Positions 1 through 12,545 of a DNA stretch of 64,000 nucleotides are shown here, piece by piece (the first letter of the stretch is position 1; every line of letters begins with the position of its first letter). A model generated the notes under the pieces. It was given only the letters and a program-made list of their open reading frames with translations. It was not told the origin of the DNA and made no database searches. The DNA is from Nectonema munidae (taxonomy: Eukaryota; Nematomorpha; Nectonematoida; Nectonematidae), in assembly GCA_030549495.1 (NCBI GenBank), contig JAUIRK010000885.1:992001-1056000 (forward strand). The letters run 5' to 3'. The position numbers and the translations under genes are program-made.

Positions 1-315
1 AAAATCGAAATTAAAAACAATGAAACATATTTTAGGTTCATTTTTTTTCTTAAGTTCAATTGAAAAGTCTTTGAGATACACAAATAAAACAAAAATAAAT
101 AAAATGAATTTTTTTTATTAAAAATTATTAATTGATAAAAAAATTGTGAAATGGTAAAAAAAGTTAATTTTATAAAATCCAAATTCTAGAAAAAAATATT
201 CGAGCAATTTTAAAATATCCTTACAGTTCATGACATACTATCCCTTATTTTTGTCACGAATGTGTTTCTGTAAAAATAAATTTGAATATGTCGCCATATT
301 CTTTGAAAGTATTTA

Positions 316-339
316 GGATCCACAAGTGGACCATTGGCG
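316..339 (+). repeat. Left inverted repeat of the piggyBac-like element
   Basis: Its reverse complement shares CGCCAATGGTCCACTT and a following TGGA with the sequence at 2727-2750. Each copy also contains an imperfect palindrome around GGTCCA/TGGACC, so a small hairpin is possible, as in piggyBac subterminal repeats. Confidence 0.7.
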
Positions 340-983
340 TATCGTGACAATGAAATATACCCTTTTTACACATAATTAGAAAAAACGATGAAAAAGTAAA
401 TTTTTTCAACAGAGTTGATCATAATGATTGATATCTCTGTTTCTTTAGTTTCATGACGTTGAATGTTGTACTTTCAAAAATATAACCTCTTGATTTATTG
501 TGTGAAGACGCTAGCATGTCACTTTACATCAAATGTAAATGAATTGAATAAAATAATAAAACAGTATATTTACAATAATGATATCTTATTATAATGTAGG
601 AATGAATGTGAAGCATGGAATTTGAATCAATAATTCTTGTATCATCAACATTTGTGAAGGTACATGTTCGCAGTACTGTATACATAATGATGATACGTAC
701 AAAAAATTTTGCGCGTCATAGAAATGTTGAAAAAATAATAAAATAGATGAGTATCATTGTACTTTTATCATCAATTGATTTCAGTTTGCTAATATGTTTT
801 CATGAAAATGAAGAGAACATAAAATAAGTTCCACATTTTTTGAAATAACTCTTTTTTATCATTCTCCTACTGCTCTTGCGCTTGCACCGTTTCTTCTTGT
901 AAAGCTAAAAATATATCGACTTTTGTTAGTGTGGAGCCAACTTTTTTCGTTACAATACAACTACTACTTTTTTCTTTATTATT

Positions 984-2660
984 TTGCGTTTCATTGATTT
1001 TTCCGTCAAAATGAAGTTCAAGCATTTATCTTCCGCTTTGGAGCACTTAGAAGAATATGAGATTCTGGAAAATGGCACTCCTATTGATTTAGTTATACTT
1101 CCTCCTGATGAAAACAATGTTGTTACCGACACCGAAGACATTGATGAAAATATGCTTGATACTTTTCCTCAAGATACATGCGGAGAAATAGAAGTAACAT
1201 ACCCTGAAGTAGAAGAAGATCAAGATAAAACCTGCAGATGAAAAAAAATGAAAAACTTTGATAATAATTAAGCTTCTTATTCACATGTCGATTGTCCTCA
1301 GCTAGCCGAAGACGTAGCTCATGATCCTATTGATTTTTTTTTCAAAGTTTTCCCAAAAGAATACATGGAAACAGTGGCAAAACTATCCACTTCTTATGCT
1401 AATCAAAAAAACGAAGCAATTGATCTAGATTGGAAGGACATAGGTATTTTTATCGGATTTGTTATTTTATCGGGGTATCATACATTGCCAAGAGAGGAAG
1501 ACTTTTGGTCGACTCAATTAGATCTTATGTCTCATTAGTGAGTCAGGTAATATCGAGAAATAGATTTCGAGAAATAAAGAAGTACTTTCATCTTGTCGAT
1601 AATACTAAAATTAATTTAGAAGACAAAATGGCAAAAGTAAGGCCTATTTATGAAATGTTAAACGCTAAATCTTTGAAGTTTAGTTCACTTTATGAAGAGA
1701 TAAGTATAGATGAATCGATAGTTCCTTATTATGGGCTTCATTCGTGTAAGCAGTTTATAAGAGGAAAACCTATTAGGTTTGGCTATAAAATATAGTGCAT
1801 GTGTTCCTCTTCTGGCTGCCCCTTGTCTTTACACATATATCAAGGTAAGGAGAGAGGTTCAAGTAAGATACCATTGGGCATGCAAGTTGTAGGAAACTTT
1901 GTCCAAACAATTGAAAACCCTTTAAAACATACATTCTATTTTGACAATTTTTTTACATCTTACACCCTCTTAAAAACATTGAGCGAAAAAGGTATAAAAG
2001 CAGTAGGCACCGTTAGAAGTAATAGAACCGGTAAATGTCCATTGATTGAGGATAAAGAAATCAAGAAGAAAAATAGAGGGTATTACGATTATAGATCAGA
2101 TGGAAGAGTATATTTTTGTAAATCGAGGGATAATGCTTGTGTGAATGTTAGATCCAACTTTTGTACGCATGAACCTGTTGGAACAGTTAGAAGGTATTCA
2201 CGTTTAGAGAAGAAAAAGATCGAAGTTAGCTGTCCTTTCCTCATTAGCAAGTACAATCAAGGAATGGGAGAGGTTGATGTGTTTGACAAGTTATTGGCTG
2301 CTTATAGGCCTAAAGTAAAGGCGAAAAAATGGTGGTGGCCTTTGGCAATGCATGCAATAAACGTTGCGGTTGTTGGTGCCTGGAAGGATTATGAAAGGAC
2401 AAACACAAAAAAAAATCATCTCATCTAAACTTCCGTAGAGAAATAACGCTACACTTACTTCAATTGAAAGGTGTGCAAACCAAGAGAAAACCAGGGCCTT
2501 CTTCTCATCTTTCTAAAAGTTCTAGAAGTGTGAATGGGCACTATTTAGTGTCCGTTTCAGGGCAACAACAACGAAAATGCGTGGTTTGTAAAAAAAATTC
2601 ACTTTTATGCTGCTTTGCGTGCCAGAAAAACGTCCATCGAGACTGCTTTCTCTTTATCAT
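984..2660 (+). pseudogene. piggyBac transposase pseudogene
   Basis: The product would be a nuclear cut-and-paste transposase. In order one sees an acidic N-terminus (984-1241, with LPPDENNVVTDTEDIDEN), a central segment (about 1300-1535, with [18 protein letters not shown]), the first catalytic block DESIVPYYG (about 1707), the second block FDNFFTSYTLL (about 1940), the third block VDVFDKLLAAYRP (about 2276) and a C-terminal Cys/His cluster (about 2575-2650, CVVCKK then CFACQKNVHRDC). All three catalytic aspartates of the DDD triad survive. The frame is broken: in-frame stops at 1239 and 1269, a frameshift near 1536, a TAG at 1793 where relatives usually have Trp, and a frameshift near 2420. 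It is dead but young enough to read throughout. A domesticated gene is unlikely given the breaks and flanking inverted repeats. Confidence 0.9.
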
Positions 2661-2726
2661 CAATAACCACTTTTATTTTCTTTTGTCAATAAATGCTTGT
2701 TTTCAAAAATTTTTGATTTCACTTTT

Positions 2727-2750
2727 CGCCAATGGTCCACTTATGGACCG
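2727..2750 (-). repeat. Right inverted repeat of the piggyBac-like element
   Basis: Mate of the repeat at 316-339 (21 of 24 bases). It lies just downstream of the transposase cysteine cluster, where an element end is expected. Confidence 0.7.
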
Positions 2751-2859
2751 GTCTGTCATTGCATATAAAACTTGTTCATCATCATCATTTTTTTATATTT
2801 CATTTCAAGGTAAGTATATTTAAACTAAATATTCAAAGCAAAAGTTGAATAACACATTT

Positions 2860-3200
2860 TTAATAAGTTCGGCAATTAAACGGTTGACTTTTTTCAAATA
2901 GTGGTATGTTGAATGAATGGTCTTTTCAAACTTTCTTACATTTGTACTTTAGCAAATGAGGATGCACCTTGTTGCTTTCGAACAAAATTTTGAATCAACT
3001 TTTTCTTTGCCATTTCGTTCACATTTATTTGTAACCATTCATAAGCATCCGTAAAAAAACTAGTATTTTGCAAGTTCCATTACACTTTCATTTCTTCCGT
3101 GGATGATAATTCACTTTCACAACTACTTTCCAAACCAAGTTTAAATTTAGCTCGCCCATTTTTATTAAAATATCTAGAATAAAAATTGGATTTGAATGTG
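2860..3200 (-). other. Unidentified coding-like remnant
   Basis: On the minus strand two open stretches in one frame, separated by a single stop, read as charged peptide. One contains KFKLGLESSCESELSSTEEM and the other FFTDAYEWLQINVNEMAKKK. I recognise no family. It could be the 3' part of a broken gene or chance. Confidence 0.25.
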
Positions 3201-3360
3201 AATGACAAAAGTTATTTTGTATTTTTTTTCAAAAATAAAAAAAATATGAAATATCATAAAAAAAGTTTAATATACATAAAATTTTTCAAAAAAAAAATTA
3301 TTTAAATTACAGCAATATTCTTGAATCAGCTGCCAAATTTTTAAAAACATTAGAGTCATG

Positions 3361-3863
3361 GGTGACACAGATAAGAGCATAACGGAAAATTCCAAACCCG
3401 AAGATGATAAGATAATGATCAAATAGAGGATGAAAAAGAGATTGTTAAAGTTGGGCGAAGAAAAAGAAAGCGGAAAATATATTTTATTGAAGATGAGGAT
3501 GAAAATTGAGATGATACGCTAGTTGGAAAAGAAGAAAATGAACTATCCGTTAAAAATTCAAATCCGATCACGGATGAAGAAGTGAAGAGCGATTTTAGTG
3601 AACGAGATGATGATGGATACAGCCTAAACTATGTTAAGCCGTATTATTTTTTATATATTTTTTATTTAAGTTTGTAATGCCTCTCTTTTTAGAAGTTACT
3701 TTATCAAATTAGTGATAAAGAAATTTTCAAAAAAGAAATAATGGTTTTATACATCAAAAAGACATTTAATGAAGAAAACAAAGAGAGAAAAATAAGAACG
3801 CACATTGTACGTAGAAAATGTGATCCGAGAAAGCTTGAGGAATATGGTGGAAAAAAATCATAG
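3361..3863 (+). pseudogene. Broken acidic/basic protein gene, family unknown
   Basis: Starting at an ATG (3361) the sequence encodes a very acidic peptide interrupted by a basic cluster (VGRRKRKRKIYF) and then more acidic residues (ITDEEVKSDF, RDDDGYSLNY). A frameshift lies near 3412 and a TGA near 3508. After a possible intron (GTTAAG to TTTTTAG, about 3633-3691) the reading continues as basic, Lys-rich sequence (RTHIVRRKCDPRKLEEYGG) to a TAG at 3861. The mix resembles a nuclear protein. I do not recognise it, and it may be host-derived or part of a mobile element. Confidence 0.35.
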
Positions 3864-3869
3864 ATAGAA

Positions 3870-5215
3870 TTTGAAATATAAAGACAGAGGAAAAGATCCG
3901 CGATTAGATTGGATAATAATTTTATACTTTTTAATAAAGTTTTTAAAAATAACTGTGTTTTTTAACCTTTTCTTTTCAAAATTCTGGTTAGTTTTTGAAT
4001 AAAATGAAAAAGAAAGGGGTTTCTTCTCTTTAGTATATTTAATTGAGATGCCATTTTTGGGCGTAGTTTCGAAACCGTAGGTATTTAATTCTTCAAAAGA
4101 ATTTCCCAACACCGAACAAAAATTTTCATAAAAAATTGCCGTTTTATTTAGTAGAAGAGTCAATGAAGTAAAGATCACTCATTTCTCAAATATCATAAAA
4201 TATAAAATACCTATTGTCTTATTATGATTTGAAAATCGTGCTGAATCCTAACAGACATCTACAAAAAGGACTGCTTTTCGCGCTGTGTTTATAAAAGAAA
4301 AAAAACATCTAAATAATAATGTATAAAATGCAGGAGTATGATTTTTAAAATTGATTCTAGAGTTGATTGTTCAAGTTGCTTTGCTACTTAAAATATTTGT
4401 CAATTTAACGCCATCTATAAAAATTTTCTTTATCTAATGTAAAAATTAGTTTTTTAAGTAGTTAAGATATATGTGACAAAGAAACAAGATTTTATTACTA
4501 AAACAATATATTTCATGGGATGGTGAACGTTTACATGCAAGTTTTCAATGTGATTTTTGTGTTCCAATTTTTTGAAGTTTGAAGATTGAGTACCAAAAAA
4601 GATAGCTTAACTTACAAATATGATCAGTCTAAAGCAGAGTCCGAAAACGGAGAGAAATTAGAAGTTGATAAAGGGAAATAATTAGACTCTCTATTAGTAA
4701 TAAAAAAAAGTATGGTTGATATTCTTATGTCTGAGAGAGAGGGTATTCCCGTTGTAGATGTACGGCACAGTATCTACAAGGTCCGTTTCATGTTTGATCA
4801 TATGGAGGTACTTTCACAGGCTGACAGCGTTACGAGTAGTCAGCAGCATGGAGCATCTGACATACACATATTATAGCTAGCAGTCACACACATATATTTA
4901 TAAATTTTATTTATCGTTTATTTATTTTTTAGATGTCCAGAAACGAAGATTCTATCAAGAGAGTTATTTCAAGTGCGGTGATTACTCTAAGGTGACCAAG
5001 TAAAAGACGATTGGTACGCAAACCCATGTCGATTGGTTCGTACTACACTTATTTCCAGGTCTTAACCATTTGAGAAAAGAAAGTGTTCACCTAGTTTTTA
5101 AAACAACTCCTTGAATAACCTTCAACTACTACTTATTTAGGACAGGAACATTTTAGCATAATTAAAGCAAAACGGAAACTTGAAAAAAATTGTTAGCATC
5201 TAAATAATTAATAAG
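3870..5215. other. No recognisable gene
   Basis: AT-rich sequence without an ORF that shows domain features. If the cytochrome b5 gene at 5222-5457 is alive, this stretch is its second intron; I looked here for the expected next exon (second haem histidine in a GHS context) and did not find it. Confidence 0.4.
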
Positions 5216-5221
5216 GCATAC

Positions 5222-5457
5222 CAGCGTTCTCTAACAGAATTTCATCACCGCCAGGATGCTATGAAAAAATAAATGTATAATTTTCCTTACAAAATTTAGT
5301 TAATAAAGCAATAAAGAAGTACGTCCATTTGGAATTTGGTTACGTCATAAATCTTGTTATAAAGAATAATCCATAAAGATTCTGCGTTATTGTGTTCTTT
5401 AACATTTTCAAGAGTGTACACCTTTTTGTCTGCTTCAGTAGTGTTACTTTCACTCAT
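5222..5457 (-). CDS. Cytochrome b5, first two coding exons (partial gene)
   Basis: Cytochrome b5 is a small haem protein that passes electrons to membrane desaturases, hydroxylases and P450s. Exon 1 (5457-5323, 45 codons) begins MSESNTTEADKKVYTLENV and ends in VTKFQMD before a GTACTT donor. After a 64-nt intron with a TTTTTTCATAG acceptor, exon 2 (5258-5222) reads HPGGDEILLENAG before a GTATGC donor. YDVTKFxxxHPGG is the family signature around the first haem-ligand histidine, and spacing across the junction is exactly that of known cytochrome b5. The N-terminus is full length. The second ligand histidine and the C-terminal membrane anchor should be encoded by exons not found; they may lie beyond the left edge past the piggyBac relic. 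It could be a live gene with a large intron or a broken copy, though both visible exons are undamaged. Confidence 0.85.
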
Positions 5458-5929
5458 TGTCCTTGTAAATTTAGGATTAATCTAAATACAAAGATACAAT
5501 TACAGTGAAACTTCGAAGATCCGTATATCGATTTTTCTTGGTAACGCATTTTTTCTTAGTATTTTTCCCCTGATAAACCATCTACAACTACAGCCGTCTG
5601 CTTTTGATTTTAAGAAACATAAGTCAGATTTTCTTTAAATAATGCCTCAATAATTCCGTCAAGTTTAGTTACAAAATATTTGAAATTTCTTTAGAAATTG
5701 TAAATTACTTATGATATATATTTAGTTTTGCAAATAGGAAGCGTATAAAGATCAAGTTGTTATTTGAAGTCAGTTCCTTTGCTAGACTCCAAGTATAGAA
5801 GGGAGGGGGGAAACTGATTTTAATGGGGACGGGACTATAAGAAAGTTTATAGGTTTAAATATATCAAAGTTGTTTCAGGAGCAAAACAAATCCCAAAGCG
5901 TGAGGGGTAGCCAAAAAGTATTTCAATGT

Positions 5930-6300
5930 CAAGGGACATTCTTTACTACTGTGATGCTTCTTTCTCAGGCTTGCCACGGATGAAGATAGCAGCTCAATGA
6001 CAGTTTCTGGAGCATCAGAAATAGTTCTTGGACACTAGCAAAAGTCATCTTAATCCTCATCACCAACGGTAATAAATATTATCTATGTGATTCGCAGGGG
6101 GCCATTGAAGGACTCAGAGATGGAGGAAGCGGAAATAACAACGTAGCACTTATTTTGACAATCATGGCAAAAAAGTACCACTCAGCTTAACATTTGCTAT
6201 GCTCGCTCCGAGGACAACATCGTGGATGCTCCGTCCAGGTCTTCTAGTGGAAACATTCTTGAAGAACTCACTATAGCACAAAAATTAGCATAAGAGACGC
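5930..6300 (+). mobile_element. Fossil retroelement scrap, RNase H-like region
   Basis: Short coding-like stretches, including a YCDASFSG-like motif and a NIVDAPSR motif, resemble the RNase H end of the polymerase of LTR or DIRS-type retroelements. It is short and clearly broken, with several interruptions. No terminal repeats were found. Family assignment is tentative. Confidence 0.35.
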
Positions 6301-6529
6301 ACCTCTTGCACTCTCACTAATGATCCTCCACCAAGAAGAGGAAAAATGGCATGCGGGAGACTAAACACCACACGCCTTCAAGAAAAATTGAACATACATA
6401 AACATATTCTTTTGTTTCGTCGCTTCTTGTGTCAACTCCCTCCCTCAGAAGATTAAATAAAAATTTTATTTTGTGTATATTTATATTATGTTCATTTTAT
6501 TTCCGCTTTGTGAAAAACAAAACAATACA

Positions 6530-6713
6530 AGAGAAAATGAGGGTTACTAGCATAAAAGAGATGTATAGAAAATCTAAAATTAGATGGTTTGGAAACGTAA
6601 AAAGAAAGGATGAAGACTATGTTAGAAAAATAATTAAAATCTATTCTAAGGCAAATATGGTTGGACTGCGTGAAAAAGGATATGATAGAGTGGCGCGAAA
6701 GAAATACAAATGA
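6530..6713 (+). mobile_element. LINE 3' fragment, RTE-like C-terminus
   Basis: The open frame contains the pattern KSKIRWFGNVKRKDEDYV, close to the RWxGHVxRxxED signature found at the C-terminus of many RTE-like non-LTR polymerases. Only this tail is present, as expected for a 5'-truncated or eroded copy. Confidence 0.55.
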
Positions 6714-6739
6714 TAATTTATAAGAGTGAACCATCAAAA

Positions 6740-9700
6740 TATAAACAGGAAGAAAATTTTAGATAAATATTTCTGTAAATTCCAAATATTGTTTCAAGAT
6801 TGAGTAAACATAAAATCACTGTTGCAGAAGCGTACTCGAAGACTTAAGGGAGGCAGAAGTTGGAAATAAAATGCTGATTTAGACACCTAAAGTATGTATT
6901 ATATTTTTAAATATTTTATATTCACTCTTTTTTAATGGACAAATAGTTTTTAGATACTAGCATTAACACTCATCTGAAGTGGCTGTGCGTAGAGTGGTAA
7001 ATGTAGCGTAATCCTTCCAATTTTCGAATATGGTGAATTTTAAATTTAATATTAAGAGATAGGCTAAATAAAAATGTTTTAAGAAATTGCGCAGAGCAGA
7101 TGTAAACCCTCCTCTTTATTTTATCTTAGTTAACTAAGTCGAAGTATGACTCTTATAATATTATATCTTCCAAATCTTCAATACTGTTATTCTATTTTAA
7201 ACATAATCTACATTTTAATTATGAGACGAGGGATGAAACTATAGACATGTAGAAACTGAATAAGTTCAATATATAAAGAATAAATATGATATGATATAAA
7301 CTATATGTTCTTTATATAATTTTAAGTAAAAAAATAAATATTTCATTTTAATATTAATAACGATAAAAATAATCCCCCAAAAATAACATTCAAAATAAAA
7401 TCTAAATTTTTTAAAAGGAATTTTTATGTAAAATAGAGGTGTCACAAAATATAAAAACGATTTGGTTGGTTGGTGGTACAGTTTATAATAAAAACGATTT
7501 AAAAAATAATTAAAAATTTTGATAAAACTTGAACAACGATAAGAAAGAATTAGCTACAAAAGAGAACAAAAAAATTATTTCAAAATATTTCAGTTACTTT
7601 AGATAAAATGTCTTTTGAATATAAAAATTTATAATTTAAAAAAATTATCGGCCTTTTTAGAAACAACATAATAAAATCTTAAATGTGTAAATGACATAAC
7701 ACAATGTCAATGTCAAACAAAGATATAAAAATTAAAAAAAAAGAATAGAAAAAATTTTTTTTTTTAATTTTACTCAAAGAATAGCTTTTTTCAGAATACC
7801 AATAAATATATCAAAGGAAAAAGTCTATCAGTATATCCATATCCCGCAGTACCTATGTCGTCACAAGCCCCTCCCCTCGTGTATTTTATGTTCTTTCCCT
7901 AGCAATGAAAAAATACTAACCGTGCTCTAAAGTTTTGCTTATTAAATTTTGGGAAGTATGCTTATCATGCACAGTATTTCAAAACTCTAAAAGTTGAAAC
8001 ACTAAATAACAAAAACAGAGGAATATATACAAAAAAAATGGTAGGATAGAGAGCATTAGGCAGAAAAGATTAAACAATAACTGTCACTATCAATCGATCT
8101 AAGAATTCAGTGAGTGCATTTTTCTTGCAAAGTAAAAGAGAAGATAATATTTCACACATATCAAATTTGTCTGCAAAAGTTTGCATTTGCACAGCATATA
8201 TGATTTTAAATTTGCCTTTTTTTCTAAAATAATAGCAACTATGAGTAAGAGGTATATTTTTTACGTGTGTTATAATTTTTTTGTGTTTATTTTTTACCAT
8301 ATAGATAAACAATGGATGATTGAGATACAGTTAAATCGCGTTATAGCGAAATCACTTGATACAAAACACTTCAATAATAGGCACCTATTTGCCCATTCCC
8401 AATCCCCGCTAGAAAATGTAAATTAAAAATTATATAACGTTAAAAGGAAGAAACTTTCATAAAGTAATAAATCATATGTTCCATATACACCAAGATAAAA
8501 ATACACATTCATATAAATGATACTCTACATTTTTCATTTTTGACAAATTTTAAAAATTATTGTCTTTTTTTCATTGTTAAATATTAAACAACATAAACCA
8601 GAAATACAAACTTAGATATCCATAAATCAATATATCAGAACAATCATTACCTGGTAACTTTAATTTAATACCATATTTTTGGTATACAAAGAGTTATCTT
8701 TGATGCTGGTAAAAATCTCTCTGAAGCAGAAAGTTTGATATGAAAGTGAAACTTTTATTGGTGATTCAAATCAAAGATTTACATTATTTTCTCAAAGGTT
8801 GTTTTTAAAGATCTTGCTTAAAACTAAACAAAAGTCGATCATGAAAAAATATTTGTCTCTTCCGCTTTACAATTTATTTTCATTATTTTAAATGAAATTA
8901 TATATTAAAAACTATTTATACGACATACAAAATTGAAATTAAATTGTTGATTTTTTTTATATGGAAAAGGATCTAAAAAAAATGAACAGTTTTGTCTGTG
9001 TCTGTTTTTTCTATTCTTTTAAATATAAAGTTAGATTTTTTTAGATGTCATTTGATTTTCTTTTCTGGCTCTCTAATGTGTTAAATTTAAACGATCTTTG
9101 ATACTCAACATTTTGAAACTTTTGAACATTAAAACAAGTTGATATTAATATTATTGATAAAAAATAAAAGAGAATAAATTAAATGGAAAATAAATTGGAT
9201 AAAATTTACATTATTAGAAAATTTGAACTTTTTTTATTTTAATTAATTTTGCGTCGAATAGTCTCCCTAAAATGTTTTAGTTATGGAAAACAAGTGTTGA
9301 TATGGAGTAAGGCACTTGACTTGCATTATGTTAGTTAATTACATTATAAACAAAAAAAATGATAATCTACAATCAACATGAAAATAATAATTCTCTGTTA
9401 AAAATACAAAAGCTAGTAAATTGAATAATATCTTTCTCAACAATATTTTTCTCAACACTTTTTCCCATAGCTAAAACATTTTAGGGAGATTCATTAGTCA
9501 AATTTAAATTTAAGTTAAGCCAGCACAAAAGTAACATATAAGAACAAGAAACTTTTCTCTTCCAAATCGAAACTTTAATATTTTAATGATTTATTTAAAG
9601 AAAACTTCAAATTCAATACCAAAACCATTAAAAGTTTTTTAGTGATGGATTTTAATTTTTAAAGACTTCTTTTTGACTCTTTAATGAAATTTCTTTGCAT

Positions 9701-9820
9701 TAGTCTTTGCATGTCTTATCTCTTTAAAACTACAATGCTTTGACGTGGAGAAGGAGCTCATACTGGTATTGGCCACTAAATGATGCAGAAATGAAAATAT
9801 TTTTAGCGCTATGAGTGAAG
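6740..9820. other. Gene-poor AT-rich stretch
   Basis: No convincing exon, transposase or RNA gene. Short ORFs here (for example 8070-8312 and 8181-8426) are low-complexity and overlap on opposite strands. A lone sequence near 8325 (ACAGTTAAATCGCG) looks like a pogo-type element tip but has no partner. Confidence 0.5.
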
Positions 9821-9821
9821 G

Positions 9822-9960
9822 CATTTTAACCCCCCCCCCCCATCTAAAATTTATATTATACAAAATTGATGAATTATATTTCTTCAAATTTTGTTACTTT
9901 TCATAAAATCGCTAGCTGGATCTTTTAATGCTATTTTCACGGTAGTTGAATGACCCCCTC
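9822..9960 (+). repeat. Dispersed repeat, copy 1
   Basis: From the poly-C run to TTGAATGACCCC this sequence matches the reverse complement of 18312-18460, including CTTCAAATTTTGT, AAAATCGCTAGCTG and GTTGAATGACCC. No coding content was seen. Probably a non-autonomous element or UTR fragment. Confidence 0.65.
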
Positions 9961-10249
9961 TTGTCAAAAACTTCCATTCAATAAGTTTATTTTAAAAAGG
10001 AACACCTACCTAATTTTCATGAAAAGCGTGATTTTATAGATACATAGATGTGACATTTATACAAAATTGGATTAGTTTGCTGTAGCTTGATATTCAAAAG
10101 GCCATATGACCCTAAAATGACCATTCAATTGAGAAACAAAGTTCTCATTCAAGTGAAATACAAATACAGTTAAATTTCATGTTAGAGAAAAAAAAGACAA
10201 TTAGTTAATTACAGATCAGTCAAAAGATATCAAAAATTATATAATAAAA

Positions 10250-11150
10250 AAACAGTATTATAATTCATAAACTACACAAATAACATAATGCACTAAAATT
10301 TGATAAGTAAGAATAGGTAAATTGTTCAATTATATTTTTCGAGACAGTAGAAATATGATTATTCAAAAGATCAAAACTTTGAGTAAAATTTTGGAGGCTC
10401 TATACCTTAAAGAGTCTTTGAACTTTTTATTTTTGTGATAGGGAATGTCTATTTGAAGTGAACACCTTATAAAATAATTTCATATTTGAGAATTAAAAGT
10501 GAGCCAATTGTCAAACACTGGAGGTAGGTAGTTGTTGGAATAACTCCATAAGAATACTATTTGTAAATTTTATATATCACTAAATTTAAGAAGATTTTTG
10601 CTTCGAAAAAGAGATGAAGTATGAGTTAAAGCCTTTTTGTTGAATACAATTCTGTTTGCTTTTTATGTCCGACTGTAATATGTTAATTATGCGGTAGTAT
10701 AAATGTGGAAGGAATATTATGAGATTGATTTCTGTCGTGAAAATATTTCTTGATAATTTTAAGATAGAAATGACATGATTCCGTCTTAGTGAAACGTGAG
10801 TAATGTGATTATCCCACTTTAGTCTATTGTTTACAACGAGACCCAACAAATTGAACGTATTTACCAGCTCAAAATTTTGTTATTGATTGATAATAAGTCT
10901 TAGTGAACAAATAATTCCTTTGGATTTTGACTTGTTGATACTTAATCCTTTCAAATAACACCAATATACTGTGGACTTCATTATATCAGATTTATTGATT
11001 ATAATTTGAAAAATTTCCAAGAGTGGATCGGTTAAGTCTAAATATAAAGGTTATATCATCTGCATAAATTAAATAATTGACGGTAGGATTTGAACGATGT
11101 ACATCATTTATATGTATTAGGAAAAAAATTTGTCCTAATATAGATAGATA
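10250..11150 (-). mobile_element. CR1/Jockey-group LINE fragment A
   Basis: Reading the minus strand gives the second half of a non-LTR reverse transcriptase: LIHINDVHRSNPTV, the YADD box as IYADDITFIFRLN (about 11069-11040), LGLVVNNRLKWDNHI, then the C-terminal region with LLKFSDI, YLPPVFDNWLTFNSQI and YHKNKKFKDSLRYRASK. Multiple stops and frameshifts interrupt it. The 5' half is missing, consistent with 5' truncation. Nearest in style to CR1/L2/Daphne elements; clade not certain. Confidence 0.75.
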
Positions 11151-11362
11151 GAAAATTAATTCAATTAATATTGAGTGAAATATAACATGGTTAAAAAAGA
11201 AAGAAAAATGACTTTGGCTTAAGAATTAACAATGTATAAAATTTAAATTTGAAAGGGAAATCATCATCAATATTAGTTCAATGGATTATTAAAGGGCAGA
11301 AGACCGCTTTGAAATAACCCATAAACAATAGAGAAATCAAAGAACAAAAATATCAAATAATT

Positions 11363-11401
11363 CATCAAGTTCTTATATGCTATCCATCAAGTTCTTATAT
11401 G
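11363..11401. repeat. Short direct repeat at a LINE 3' end
   Basis: CATCAAGTTCTTATATG occurs twice with a 22-bp period, overlapping the stop codon of LINE fragment B. Tandem 3'-terminal repeats are known for CR1-like LINEs, so this may mark the element's end. Confidence 0.5.
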
Positions 11402-12545
11402 TAGATATACGAGGGAAGTGTTCAAGAGAGTTTGTACAGGAGTTGAGCTTTTTCAGTATTCTGTAGGTAAAAGATTGTTTGGAATTTGAGAAGCGATAGA
11501 ACGGAGGACGGAACAAATTGCAAAAGCGAGGAGACTTTAAGTGAGAGAGAAAAGGAGACTCTGATAAACATTTGAACAATAGAGAGGGAAACTGATGGTA
11601 GAATTTGTAAGTGAAAAGTGACAATTTAAATTTGTACAAGTCTTGAACTTTGAGAATAGCGTTTTCGGAGAATAAGGAATTTGTGTGAGAAATTTTCTTT
11701 TGTTTGAAGATGATGGAAAGTGCCAGTTTTTGCAATTTGATTAATTTTTTAATTGTTAAAAAACCATAGTTGAATAGGCTATACGTTATATTAGGGACAG
11801 ACATAGTATTATATAATAATATAAGAGTTTTGGTTGGTAAAAACTTTTTAACTTGCTTCAACATACTTATGATGTTATTTATTAGTTTATTGGAAACATT
11901 ATTAATAAGGTCAGACCATGTAAGGCTAGAGTTAATATGTAATCCTAATAGGTTGAAAGATGTGACTTTTTGAAAATGTAAAGATTTGAAAGCAGTACAT
12001 AGATTTTGAACTCTAGATTCATTAGAGAAAACTATATACCTTGTTTTATTAGAAAAAAACCAATTAAATATGGTATATTACAAGTTTTACGATTGCGTAA
12101 TATACCAGCTTCAAGTTTAGACTCGTTAGAGGTTGCATCATGTATTGAAACTCTCTGTTTTTGTTCAGAAAAATATGATTCTAGAAATTTGAAAGTCAAA
12201 ACCATATCTTTTTAGTTTATAATATTAAGCCTGAAATTGTATCGAATGCTTTCGATTAGTCAATGAATATAGTAAGAATATTCTATTTGAGTCTAATGAG
12301 GAATGAATTATTTGAGTAAAATAGCTGTGCAAATGTTGTGCAGAATGTGTTTTTCTAAATCCAAAATGATTTTCAAAGAAAAGGCCATTTTGATTATAAT
12401 AACTATAAATTCTTTTGAACAGAATTTTTTCAAAAACTTTTTCTAAATGATACTGATAAGACGGTTGTTTTCTATATCGTTTCTGTCGCCGTTATTGAAC
12501 ATGGGAATGGTACGACTCAGTTTGAAACACGTATCCCTTTGAAAT
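11372..12545 (-). mobile_element. CR1/Jockey-group LINE fragment B
   Basis: From high to low coordinates: IPMFNNGDRNDIENNRLIS (entry to the reverse transcriptase), GLFFENHFGFRKTHSAQHL, then a gap where the YADD box should be, then FNLLGLHINSSLTWSDLI and an intact 163-codon thumb/C-terminal ORF (11864-11373) with LLYNTMSVPNITYSLFNYG and a stop. Loss of the YADD segment between about 12230 and 12060 is an internal deletion. The 5' end coincides with the point where the neighbouring gene (12546-14635) is cut off, so this copy probably inserted there. Confidence 0.8.

Larger units (their letters stand above)
316..2750 (+). mobile_element. piggyBac-like DNA transposon, decayed
   Basis: A piggyBac-family transposase relic lies between two inverted copies of a 24-bp sequence that match at 21 of 24 positions. 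No clean TTAA target duplication or CCC-type tip was found, so these repeats may be subterminal rather than terminal and the true ends may lie further out. Assignment rests on the transposase inside. Confidence 0.65.

Noticed and set aside
8320-8350. Pogo-type terminal repeat (ACAGTTAAATCGCG)
   Set aside because: No matching inverted end found downstream, so an element cannot be delimited; similar lone tips at about 31858, 37677 and 53891 were rejected for the same reason.
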